This document shows positions 54,952-63,185 of a DNA stretch of 64,000 bases, piece after piece. Location: contig LS483371.1 in the NCBI GenBank assembly GCA_900475325.1, forward strand, positions 1,302,001 to 1,366,000. Direction: 5' to 3'. The position numbers were made by a program, and so were the translations under genes. The notes below the pieces were generated by a model that saw only the letters and a program-made list of their open reading frames with translations, did no database searches and was not told the origin of the DNA. Positions within the stretch are counted from its first letter, which is position 1; each line of letters opens with the position of its first letter. Source of the DNA: Paucimonas lemoignei (lineage in GTDB: Bacteria > Pseudomonadota > Gammaproteobacteria > Pseudomonadales > Pseudomonadaceae).

Positions 54952-55832
54952 GGCTGTGCTCCTTGCTGGTCACGGATGCGCTGCAACACCCGCAGATGGG
55001 CCTGCTGAACACGCTGGGAAGGCGTCAGTGACGAGGTGCGTTCCAGCAGGTTGATGATGTCCGGGTGAACGCCGGGGCGCTGACCTTCGAGAAAACGCGC
55101 GACATTGGCGAAGTGCAGCAGATCGCTTTCGCTGTGGAAGCCACGTTGATACGCACCCTCGGCCATTTCCAGAAAGCGGGCGAAGCGCTGGCGGGAGTCG
55201 AGGTGCGCCAGGTACTCCGGAAAGTGCTCTTGCATGTGCCGGTCGATGTTGACGACGATGTTACGAAAACCGCTTTCATCCAGCGCTTCAATCTGCGCTT
55301 CGCTGAGGCGATACAGAACCTGGTGATTGTTGATCGCCGCGTCCCCCAGGCGTTGATGGTGACGCCAGCGCTGTTCGAAGCGGTCAATGGCATAAACGTG
55401 TTCGATCGGGCCAAACAGGCGGTTGTCGGTTTGCAGCGGATAAAGGTCAAACAGGGCGTTGGCCACCGGTGGATCGGAGAGGTTGAGCAGCGTGGCCTTG
55501 CCCACGGGCTCATCGACGCTGACCAGCCAGCGCAGGTGTTCGAACAGGGTTTTCAGGTCCGCATGGCTGAACAGCAGCAGGCCCCAGATTTTTTCGACGT
55601 TTTCCAGAAACGCTTGCAGTACTGGATCGTGCGGGCCTTGGATTGCCACGATGACGGGCGACACATCCAGCAGCGCTTTGAAACGCGTACCGAGGAACAG
55701 GGGATAGCAGTCGATGCCCGGGTTCCACTGGTACAGGCGAGGCAACAGGTTTTCGGTTCTCACCGCGTTGAACAGCAGGTAGCCGTTTTGCGACCACGGC
55801 AGGTCAGGGGGGCCGAATTCAAGCGCTGTCAT
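54948..55832 (-). CDS. DUF4123 domain protein, T6SS effector adaptor/chaperone
   Basis: A 294-residue soluble protein of the DUF4123 (Tap/TEC) family, which loads effectors onto VgrG. Typical features include YLLFNAVRTENLLPRLYQW near the N terminus, the predicted VEKIWGLLLFSHADLKTLFEHL helix region, and YPLQTDNRLFGPIEHVY. The ATG at 55832 with caaggc upstream is preferred to an in-frame TTG at 55898. It overlaps the toxin gene (ATGA), the usual adaptor-effector order. No vgrG precedes it, so the spike partner must be encoded elsewhere. Confidence 0.87.
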   Translation of the reverse strand: MTALEFGPPDLPWSQNGYLLFNAVRTENLLPRLYQWNPGIDCYPLFLGTRFKALLDVSPVIVAIQGPHDPVLQAFLENVEKIWGLLLFSHADLKTLFEHLRWLVSVDEPVGKATLLNLSDPPVANALFDLYPLQTDNRLFGPIEHVYAIDRFEQRWRHHQRLGDAAINNHQVLYRLSEAQIEALDESGFRNIVVNIDRHMQEHFPEYLAHLDSRQRFARFLEMAEGAYQRGFHSESDLLHFANVARFLEGQRPGVHPDIINLLERTSSLTPSQRVQQAHLRVLQRIRDQQGAQP

Positions 55833-56002
55833 CGATGCGTGCCTTGCACGGAGCGGGAAGGGGGCACGGATATTCAACGAGGCGGCGGTGAGGTTCAAGA
55901 CGTCAAAGTGTGATTCGGAAATGCCTTACAGCGTTCTCGGATTTGTCTTTCGGACAGGTGTCCTGCAAGAGCAAGCGGATCTAATGACGCGGGAGAGGAA
56001 GG

Positions 56003-56152
56003 TGTGTCAGGTTGCCCGCATTCGTCGCCGTCGTAATCTCCGACAACTCCTACCGGATCGCGGTGTGCAAGACGAAACACAGGGCCTGAAGGCTGCGAAC
56101 AGCTGTGTGTCAGGCAGTCCGCATTCGCGACCGTCGTAACCTCCGATTGCTA
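56003..56152. repeat. Pair of imperfect ~48-bp direct repeats (REP-related)
   Basis: tgtgtcagg-x-ccgcattcg-x-ccgtcgtaa-x-ctccga begins at 56003 and again at 56106. The units resemble another Pseudomonas REP type. They lie in the 500-base gene-free gap 55833-56340 upstream of the effector cassette. A single REP arm (tgggagcaagcttgcttgcg) is at 56213-56238 and the imelysin terminator follows. Confidence 0.65.
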
Positions 56153-56334
56153 CCACGGAATTTGAGTAGGCCGCAGAATGTGTAAAGCTTGCTCAGGTAC
56201 GCCACGAACCCTGTGGGAGCAAGCTTGCTTGCGAAGGCTGCATTCCATGCGACCAATAACTCTCGGAAGAATGGCTTGTTCAAAACTATAGAATCTCCCA
56301 CAAGCCCTATGTCTCAGGCAGAAAGTCCCGGCAT

Positions 56335-56371
56335 AAAAAAATGCCAGTCAGCAAGCCGACTGGCATTTTTC
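56335..56371. terminator. Terminator after the icmP-like gene
   Basis: Nine-base stem ATGCCAGTC/GACTGGCAT, with A7 on the left and T5 on the right, so it can work on the minus strand for the imelysin gene and also in the plus direction. Confidence 0.9.
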
Positions 56372-56419
56372 AGGACGCTGGGTCGAGGCGCTCAGGAGCG
56401 AACGCTCTACCTTCGCTGA

Positions 56420-57784
56420 TCAGAATTCGTGATCGGCGTTGTCCGGGTTCAGGTCGGTGATGCCCAGTTTGCCAGCGGCTTGCTCGATGGCACCGGTCTG
56501 TTTGACCAGGGCGGCGATGGCGTCGCGGACGATCTGGTTGCCTTCGGTGTTGCCAGCGGCGATCAGTTGATCGAAATGCTGACCTTTGTTGGCTTGATCG
56601 ACGATGGCTTGCAGTTTGGCCTGGGTAGCGTCCAGGTCGGCGCGCAGGGTGGCGTCGGTGGCCGGGTCAGCCTTGGCTACCAGCGAGGACAGGCTCGGGC
56701 CGCTGATTTTGGTGCCGTCTACGCGGGTGTATTCGCCCAGGTAAACGTTGCGGATGCCCTTGCCGTTGTAGAAGTGCGAGTTGTGGGTGTTGTCGCTGAA
56801 GCAGTCGTGTTCGTCTTCGCTGGAGTTGGCTTCCAGTGCCACTTTCATGCGCTCGCCCGCCAGTTCGCCCAGGGACAGGCTGCCCATGCCGAAGAGCATT
56901 TTGCGCAGGCCGCTTTCGCCGGATTCAGCTTCCAGGGTGGCGCGGTAGTTGTCGGCAACACCGGCTTTCCAGTTGTTGGACATTTCTTCCAGGTCGCTGA
57001 CCAGCAGGTCGGTCACGGCTTTGAGGTAAGCGCGACGACGGTCATTGTGGCCACCGGTACCGCCAGCGCCTTCGACGTAGTCGGACGCCGGACGCTCACC
57101 CGCGCCTGGGCCGTTGCCGTGCAGGTCCTGGCCCCAGAGCAGGAATTCAATGGCGTGGTAGCCAGTTGCAACGTTGGCTTCGGAACCGCCCAGCTCGTTC
57201 AGGCTGGCGAGTTTTTCAGAGGTGATTTCCTTGACGTCGACCTTGTCTTCACCGACCTGGATCTCGGTGTTGGCGATGATGTTGGCGGTTGCGCCCGGGT
57301 TGCCCAGCGCGTGCTGGTAATCCTTGGCGACGTAGTCGATCAGGCCTTCGTCCAGGGGCCAGGCGTTAACCTGTCCTTCCCAGTCGTCGATGATGGTGTT
57401 GCCGAAGCGGAAGACTTCGCTTTGCATGTAGGGAACACGCGCGGCAACCCAGGCGTCGCGGGCCGCTTTGAGGGTCTGGTCGCTCGGCGCTGCGAGGAAG
57501 GTGTCGATTGCCGTGCGCAGGGTCTTGGCAGTGGCTTCGGCATCGCTGAATACGGCGGAGACCATGTTGGCGTAGTTGGCGACTACCGCTTTGGAGGCGG
57601 CGTCCGTCGATTGTGCAGCAGCGGCAGGCGCTGGAGCCGCGGCGGTCGGCGCAGGTGCAGCAGCAGGTGCTGGAGCCGGAGCAGATGCGGGGGCTGGTGC
57701 GGCGGCTTTTTTCTCGTCGCCGCAACCGGCGAGGGAAATAGCGATGGCCAGCAGACTAGCGGTTGCCAAAGGCATACGAATCAT
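56420..57784 (-). CDS. icmP: Imelysin-family iron-regulated protein (IcmP-like)
   Basis: A 454-residue predicted lipoprotein (lipobox SLAGC, cysteine near 21), followed by an Ala/Pro-rich linker (about residues 28-65) that extends the domain from the membrane. The imelysin domain then runs to the end. The signature GxHxxE is intact in TGYHAIEFLLWGQDL. The PAO1 gene at this place (PA4370) was named icmP, insulin-cleaving metalloproteinase. The family is now mainly linked to iron uptake. A Fur-box-like palindrome lies 60-78 bases upstream. Confidence 0.85.
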   Translation of the reverse strand: MIRMPLATASLLAIAISLAGCGDEKKAAAPAPASAPAPAPAAAPAPTAAAPAPAAAAQSTDAASKAVVANYANMVSAVFSDAEATAKTLRTAIDTFLAAPSDQTLKAARDAWVAARVPYMQSEVFRFGNTIIDDWEGQVNAWPLDEGLIDYVAKDYQHALGNPGATANIIANTEIQVGEDKVDVKEITSEKLASLNELGGSEANVATGYHAIEFLLWGQDLHGNGPGAGERPASDYVEGAGGTGGHNDRRRAYLKAVTDLLVSDLEEMSNNWKAGVADNYRATLEAESGESGLRKMLFGMGSLSLGELAGERMKVALEANSSEDEHDCFSDNTHNSHFYNGKGIRNVYLGEYTRVDGTKISGPSLSSLVAKADPATDATLRADLDATQAKLQAIVDQANKGQHFDQLIAAGNTEGNQIVRDAIAALVKQTGAIEQAAGKLGITDLNPDNADHEF

Positions 57785-57843
57785 GACGGAATCCTGCGTC
57801 TAGAGGGTTTAAGGCGCCCGGCGCCCAAAAAAAGCTGCGACAT

Positions 57844-57862
57844 AATGCGAAAGATTTGCATT
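57844..57862 (-). promoter_or_regulatory. Candidate Fur box upstream of icmP
   Basis: aatgcgaaagatttgcatt is a 19-base inverted repeat with arms AATGCGAA and TTTGCATT (seven of eight complementary), resembling Pseudomonas Fur boxes. It is in the promoter position of the imelysin gene. Confidence 0.65.
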
Positions 57863-57950
57863 CGATGTAAAGGCCTATTGCCCTGCACGGAATCAGAGGC
57901 TGGGGCAGCTTGTAACAAAGGGTTTCGGATATGCAAGGTGCTTGGCGGAC

Positions 57951-58045
57951 CCGTGGGAGCGAATTCATTCGCGAAGGCGATAGCGAAGCCGATGAAGATG
58001 TATCGAATGTAAGGGCCCCTTCGCGAATGAATTCGCTCCCACAGG
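57951..58045. repeat. REPIN, gagcgaattcattcgcgaa family
   Basis: Arms gtgggagcgaattcattcgc and its complement, 27 bases downstream of the bifA stop on the minus strand and upstream of the icmP promoter. Confidence 0.9.
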
Positions 58046-58072
58046 TCTGGATGTGTCGAACGTCAGTCAGAT

Positions 58073-60124
58073 CTACATCGCCTCCACATGGCTGCGCTGT
58101 GCCTGTTTCAGGTAAGCCAGCAGCTCACGGGCGGGCAGGGGCTTGCTGTACAGATAGCCCTGACCTTCATGGCAGCCTTCGGAAATGATGTAGGCCTCTT
58201 GCTCCGTGGTTTCCACGCCTTCCGCGATCACCTGCATGCCCAGGCTTTTGCCCAGCTGGATGATGGCGCGCACGATGGTTGCGTCGTCGTCATCGTCTAT
58301 CAGGTCCTGCACGAAGCTCTTGTCGATCTTGATCTTGTCCAGCGGCAAGCTTTTCAGGTAACTCAGGGACGAGTAGCCGGTACCGAAGTCGTCGATGGCG
58401 ATCAACGCACCAGAGCGACGCAGGCTCAGCAGATGCTGGGCTGCGGTGCTGATGTCTTCCATCAGGCCGGTTTCGGTGACTTCCAGCTCAAGGCTGCGTG
58501 GCGGCAGGCGGTAGATCTGCAACAGGTTGTTGACCACCCGGGGCAGCTCGGCGTGGTGCAGCTGCACGGTGGACAGGTTGACGGCCATGCGCAGGTCGGT
58601 GAAGCCCTGATCATGCCATTCGCGCAGTTGACGGCACGCCTGATCCAGTACCCATTCGCCAATCGGGATAATCGTCCCGTTCTGTTCGGCCAGCGGGATG
58701 AACAAGTCCGGCGGCACCATGCCGTGTTCCGGGTGTTGCCAGCGGATCAGCGCCTCGACGCCCACCACTCGGTTGTCGCGATAGCTGATCTGCGGCTGGT
58801 ACACCAGATAGAGCTGGTTGCGCGGCAAGGCTTCACGCAGGTCTTTTTCCAACTCCCGGCGGCGGCGGATCTCGCTGTCGACGCTGGCGATATAAAACTG
58901 ATAACGGTTGCGCGAGCGGGTCTTGGCCAGGGTCATGGTCTGCTCGGCTTTTTGCAGCAGCTTTTCGGTGCTGTCGCCATCCTCCGGGAAGAGGGTGATG
59001 CCGATGGTCGCACGCAGGCGGATTTCCTGATGGTCCAGGGCAAACGGCGCCTCCAGATCATCGAGAATGTTCTGCGCCAGCTCGGCGGCTTCGTAAGGTT
59101 GCTCGATGTCGGCCTGCACCAGCGCGAACTGGTCGCCGCCCAGACGCGCCAGCGCGCCCAGCCTGCCGCTATGGCCGCGCAGCCGATCAGCCAGGGCCAG
59201 TAACAGTTGGTCGCCCGTCTGGTAGCTGAATTGTTCGTTGATGCCTTTGAAGTCGTCCAGCCCGACGCAGATCACGGCGACCCGGCGTTGCAGCCGGCCG
59301 GCATCGACAAGGATTTTGTCCAGTTGCTGCTGCAGTTGCTGGCGGTTGGGAAGGCCGGTGAGGAAGTCGTATTGAGCCATGCGCAGCAGGCTGTTCTCGG
59401 CTTCGTGGCGCAGATGGGTGTTGCGCTCGATGGAAGCCAGCAGCTGATTGGCGGTATTGACCCAGATGCCCAACTCGTTTTTTTCGTGGCCCTTGAGCAG
59501 CGGCAACTGGTGCTCGCTGGGGCGATCCGGGTTGATGTTGGTCAGGTGTTCGATGATGCGCGACAACGGCTTGGTCAGCAGCCAGTGATAGACCAGGTAC
59601 AACACCAGCCCCATCGCCAGAGCCCGCAGCACCCCGGAGATGAAAATGATCACCGCATTGATGATGAACCCTTCGCCGTACGTGGCGGTGTCCAGGGTAA
59701 TGCGCAGGTCGCCGTAATATTCGCTGTAGGGGCTGCGCCCGACCAGTTGAGTGGTAAAGCTGCGTTGCTGGCCGAGGATGATGTCGGTGAGCCAGCGGGT
59801 CGAAGAGGCCTTGAGTGGGCGTTCCTTTTCGGCGAGCAAGGTTTCGTTGGGATGGCCGATGGAGGCCATGCGCACCGCGCCGTCCTGAAACAGACCTTCA
59901 ATCACCTGCATGCCCATTTCTCGGTCCAGGCTGTAAACGGCCTGGGTCGAGGGGTCGCGGAACATATCGAGGATTCTTTCCGCATCGCTGGCCACGGCCT
60001 GGCGGGTCTTGTACGCGTCATAGACAATTTGCGCACAACTCAACACCACGCCCACGATCAGTGCCGATAACAGCACCACTCGCAGCAGCTTTACCGAAAG
60101 GCTGTTTTTGAGTTCCAGCTTCAA
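58073..60124 (-). CDS. bifA: Cyclic di-GMP phosphodiesterase BifA
   Basis: A 683-residue membrane protein with two N-terminal helices flanking a periplasmic domain and a HAMP-like region. A GGDEF domain with the altered motif GGDQF (about 329-333, hallmark of BifA) follows, then an EAL domain with intact catalytic elements: VEALIRW near 455, VNLSTVQL, LELEVTETG, IAIDDFGTGYSSL, KIKIDKSF and AEGVET. It degrades cyclic di-GMP and lowers biofilm formation while favouring swarming. Its place next to sodB matches PA4367. Confidence 0.93.
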   Translation of the reverse strand: MKLELKNSLSVKLLRVVLLSALIVGVVLSCAQIVYDAYKTRQAVASDAERILDMFRDPSTQAVYSLDREMGMQVIEGLFQDGAVRMASIGHPNETLLAEKERPLKASSTRWLTDIILGQQRSFTTQLVGRSPYSEYYGDLRITLDTATYGEGFIINAVIIFISGVLRALAMGLVLYLVYHWLLTKPLSRIIEHLTNINPDRPSEHQLPLLKGHEKNELGIWVNTANQLLASIERNTHLRHEAENSLLRMAQYDFLTGLPNRQQLQQQLDKILVDAGRLQRRVAVICVGLDDFKGINEQFSYQTGDQLLLALADRLRGHSGRLGALARLGGDQFALVQADIEQPYEAAELAQNILDDLEAPFALDHQEIRLRATIGITLFPEDGDSTEKLLQKAEQTMTLAKTRSRNRYQFYIASVDSEIRRRRELEKDLREALPRNQLYLVYQPQISYRDNRVVGVEALIRWQHPEHGMVPPDLFIPLAEQNGTIIPIGEWVLDQACRQLREWHDQGFTDLRMAVNLSTVQLHHAELPRVVNNLLQIYRLPPRSLELEVTETGLMEDISTAAQHLLSLRRSGALIAIDDFGTGYSSLSYLKSLPLDKIKIDKSFVQDLIDDDDDATIVRAIIQLGKSLGMQVIAEGVETTEQEAYIISEGCHEGQGYLYSKPLPARELLAYLKQAQRSHVEAM

Positions 60125-60380
60125 ATGGTCATTCCTTAATCCGTGCCGGTACCTGCAACCTTTGCCATCATCAAAAAGCTGTTCAGCCTGAAAAGGCCGC
60201 TTTTAGCGATCCAGCGTCCTATACAGCGATTTCCTGGCTTTAACATGACATGGTCAGATTCAGCCATTCTCACTGTGTCGGACAAAAACCTTTGAAACTT
60301 GAACGCAATCGTCGAACCCAAGCGGTGATATTAGTCCGCTATCTTTTTCTGACAATACTTAAAACACATTTCAGAGCCGA

Positions 60381-60408
60381 AAAAAAACCCGGCAATGCCG
60401 GGTTTTTT
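60381..60408. terminator. Bidirectional terminator after sodB
   Basis: Stem AACCCGGC/GCCGGGTT with three-base loop, flanked by A7 and T6. It lies in the 309-base gap 60125-60433, which otherwise holds only the AT-rich bifA promoter region. Confidence 0.92.
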
Positions 60409-60433
60409 CACTTCTGGGATGCAGCTACTGAAA

Positions 60434-61015
60434 TCACGCCGCGTATTGCTTGGCGACGAAGTCCCAGTTGACCAGATTCCAGAACGCTTCTACGTACTTC
60501 GGACGCAGGTTGCGGTAGTCGATGTAGTAGGCGTGTTCCCAGACATCGCAGGTCAGCAACGGAGTGTCGCCGCTGGTCAGCGGGTTGCCTGCGCCGATGG
60601 TGCTGGCCAGTGCCAGGGAACCGTCAGCTTTCTTCACCAGCCAGCCCCAGCCGGAACCGAAAGTGCCGATCGAGGTTTTGCTGAATTCTTCTTTGAACTT
60701 GTCGAACGAGCCGAAAGCTGCAGTGATTGCATCAGCCAGCGCGCCGGTAGGTTCGCCGCCAGCGTTTGGCGCCAGGCAGTTCCAGTAGAACGTGTGGTTC
60801 CAGACCTGGGCTGCGTTGTTGAAGATGCCGCCCGAAGAAGTCTTGATGATTTCTTCCAGAGTCTTGCCTTCGAACTCGGTGCCTGGCACCAGGTTGTTCA
60901 GGTTCACGACGTAGGTGTTGTGGTGCTTGTCGTGGTGATATTCCAGTGTCTCTGCGGAAATGTGCGGTACCAGTGCATCTTTGGCGTACGGCAGCGGAGG
61001 CAATTCAAAAGCCAT
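60434..61015 (-). CDS. sodB: Superoxide dismutase [Fe]
   Basis: A 193-residue cytoplasmic enzyme that converts superoxide to oxygen and peroxide. Metal ligands are in their standard places: H27 (LEYHHDKHH), H74 (VWNHTFYW), D157 and H161 ([10 protein letters not shown]). Q70 in NNAAQVWNH and the surrounding sequence point to the iron rather than manganese form. The length is that of Pseudomonas SodB. It is monocistronic and ends at a strong terminator. I saw no clear Fur box upstream. Confidence 0.97.
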   Translation of the reverse strand: MAFELPPLPYAKDALVPHISAETLEYHHDKHHNTYVVNLNNLVPGTEFEGKTLEEIIKTSSGGIFNNAAQVWNHTFYWNCLAPNAGGEPTGALADAITAAFGSFDKFKEEFSKTSIGTFGSGWGWLVKKADGSLALASTIGAGNPLTSGDTPLLTCDVWEHAYYIDYRNLRPKYVEAFWNLVNWDFVAKQYAA

Positions 61016-61301
61016 GGTTTATCTCCTAATCAGGTCAGTTGCGGTGAGCGCAAGGCCGATCACGGGCGGCCAGACAGAACAAAACATACGCCGGTGAGTT
61101 TTTACTCTTTGCGGCGCAGGGTCTGGATCATAGCACCGGGTCTACGGCTTAACCACGCAACAACTGTGTGGGATAGAGGTTCCAGAGCGTTTGCTCAAAG
61201 GCTTGCTTAAGATCGGCGACGCGAACGGCGGACTTGTGGGTGATTCCAAATTTGCCTGCAAGGCCTCTGGAAAAACATCGAAGCCTAGGTTGACCTCGGA
61301 C

Positions 61302-61397
61302 CTGTGGGAGCGAATTCATTCGCGAATACGGTGTTACGGCTTACAAATCTCTATCGGCTGTATCGTCGCCTTCGCGAATGAATTCGCTCCCACAGGG
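61302..61397. repeat. REPIN, gagcgaattcattcgcgaa family
   Basis: Arms tgtgggagcgaattcattcg and its complement, just downstream of the argO stop. The rest of the gap 61016-61409 holds the sodB promoter region and nothing else I recognise. Confidence 0.9.
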
Positions 61398-61409
61398 TTC
61401 AACATCACC

Positions 61410-62012
61410 TCATCCAGCCCGCACCAACTGCGCCGCCACGGTGAACATCATCACCGCGACCATCAGGTCCAGCAGGCGCCAGGTGGCGGGGCGGGCCAGC
61501 CAGGGAGCGAGCCAGGCGGCGCCGACGGCCAGGGTGGTGAACCACAGCAATGAAGCACTGGCCGCGCCTGCAACATAGGCACCCGGCACAGTCTGTTGCG
61601 CGCCCAGTGAACCGATCAACAAGACGGTATCTATGTAGACGTGCGGGTTGAGCAAGGTGACGGCGAGGGCGCTGAGCAGTACCGCGCGGCGAGAGCGTTG
61701 GCCGATCACCTCACTGTGTTGCAGGCTTTGCCGCGAGCAGGCGCGGCGCAACGCCTGGCTGCCGTACCAGAGTAGAAAAATCACGCCGCCCCAACGCGCC
61801 ACCGCCAGCAATGTCGGATTTTGCGCCAGCATGGTGGCCAGCCCGAAAACCCCGGCGGTCACCAGCAACACATCGCAGACGATGCACAGCATGGCCACCG
61901 GCAAGTGATGCTCGCGGCGCAAGCCTTGGGCCAGCACGAACGCGTTTTGCGTGCCGATGGCCATGATCAGCCCGGCGGCGATCAATACGCCGTTTAGATA
62001 GCTCTGCCACAT
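61410..62012 (-). CDS. argO: LysE/ArgO family amino-acid exporter
   Basis: A 200-residue inner-membrane protein with five to six helices and the LysE-family N terminus (MAIGTQNAFVLAQGLRREH at about 20-38). It exports basic amino acids such as arginine or lysine to relieve cytoplasmic excess. It is transcribed divergently from an ArgP-type LysR regulator across 106 bases, the classic exporter-regulator pair, so the gene is probably ArgP-activated. The ribosome-binding site is weak. Confidence 0.87.
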   Translation of the reverse strand: MWQSYLNGVLIAAGLIMAIGTQNAFVLAQGLRREHHLPVAMLCIVCDVLLVTAGVFGLATMLAQNPTLLAVARWGGVIFLLWYGSQALRRACSRQSLQHSEVIGQRSRRAVLLSALAVTLLNPHVYIDTVLLIGSLGAQQTVPGAYVAGAASASLLWFTTLAVGAAWLAPWLARPATWRLLDLMVAVMMFTVAAQLVRAG

Positions 62013-62118
62013 GAAACGTACTCCACACTGTGGGTCGGTCGACCGGATTGGCTGGCATCATGGTCGGCTGCGAGGTATAAGAAAAACCAATATTCCTGAT
62101 CGCTCATTAGAGAAACTG

Positions 62119-63018
62119 ATGTTCGACTACAAATTGCTCTCCGCGCTCGCGGCAGTGATCGAGCAGGCCGGTTTCGAGCGCGCTGCCCAGGTGTTGGGGT
62201 TGTCGCAATCGGCGGTGTCGCAACGAATCAAGCTGCTCGAAGCACGTATCGGCCAGCCGGTGTTGATCCGTGCCACTCCGCCTACGCCGACGGACATCGG
62301 TCGCAGGTTGCTCAACCATGTACAGCAGGTTCGTTTGCTGGAGCGCGATCTGCAAAGCCAGGTGCCCGCGCTGGACGAAGAAGGCATGCCGGAGCGTCTG
62401 CGCATCGCGTTGAATGCCGACAGCCTGGCGACCTGGTGGGCGTCGGCGATTGGCGATTTTTGTGCGCAGAACAACCTGCTGCTGGATCTGGTCGTGGAAG
62501 ATCAGGACGTCGGCCTCAAACGCATGCGCGCAGGCGAAGTGGCGGCGTGCCTCTGCGCCAGTGAACGTCCGGTTGCCGGTGCGCGCAGCCAGCTGTTGGG
62601 GGCCATGCGCTATCGTGGGTTGGCCAGCCCTGCGTTTGTAGCCCGCCATTTTCCGGAGGGTTTTGAGGCGGCACGCCTGGCCCGGGTCCCTGCTCTGGTT
62701 TTCGGGCCGGATGATTTGTTGCAGCATCGCTACCTGGTGTCGCTAGGGGTGACGGGTGGCTTCGAGCATCATTTGTGTCCTTCGTCCGAAGGCTTTCTGC
62801 GCATGACTGAGGCCGGGGTGGCGTGGGGGCTGGTGCCGGAGATCCAGGTGCGCGAGCAATTGCAACGCGGCACATTGGTTGAACTGGCACCCGACAAACC
62901 CGTGGATGTGCCGCTGTACTGGCATCATTGGCGCAATGGCGGTCAATTGCTGACGCGCCTGACCGAGCACCTGGCGCAGCAGGCCGGACAATGGTTGGTG
63001 CCGCTGGCGGCGAAGTGA
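62119..63018 (+). CDS. argP: LysR-family regulator ArgP (IciA)
   Basis: A 299-residue regulator. The N-terminal winged helix-turn-helix (residues about 2-60) contains FERAAQVLGLSQSAVSQRIK. A LysR substrate-binding domain follows, with an amino-acid-binding fold. In enterobacteria, ArgP with arginine activates argO; the adjacent exporter supports the same role here. The ATG at 62119 gives the conserved start MFDYKLLSALAAV; longer in-frame starts would reach into the argO gene. Confidence 0.9.
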   Translation: MFDYKLLSALAAVIEQAGFERAAQVLGLSQSAVSQRIKLLEARIGQPVLIRATPPTPTDIGRRLLNHVQQVRLLERDLQSQVPALDEEGMPERLRIALNADSLATWWASAIGDFCAQNNLLLDLVVEDQDVGLKRMRAGEVAACLCASERPVAGARSQLLGAMRYRGLASPAFVARHFPEGFEAARLARVPALVFGPDDLLQHRYLVSLGVTGGFEHHLCPSSEGFLRMTEAGVAWGLVPEIQVREQLQRGTLVELAPDKPVDVPLYWHHWRNGGQLLTRLTEHLAQQAGQWLVPLAAK

Positions 63019-63050
63019 GCGTCAGTGAGTGTGCGCGCAAGGCTGATGCT

Positions 63051-63127
63051 TTTGTAGGCGCTGCCGAAGGCTGCGAACAGTGGTGAATCAGTAAGATCGC
63101 CTTCGCAGCCTTCGGCAGCTCCTACAG
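63051..63127. repeat. REP doublet, ctgccgaaggctgcgaa family
   Basis: Arms gctgccgaaggctgcgaa and ttcgcagccttcggcagc, between argP and the epimerase gene. Confidence 0.88.
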
Positions 63128-63185
63128 AAATCAGTCCATACATAAGTTGTGTAAAGCAAAACAGGTTTTTTTAACGGAGCGGTAC

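Noticed and set aside
56429..58012. Open frame of 527 codons on the plus strand
   Set aside because: Antisense to the imelysin gene and then runs through a REPIN; composition is Val/Gly-rich shadow sequence.
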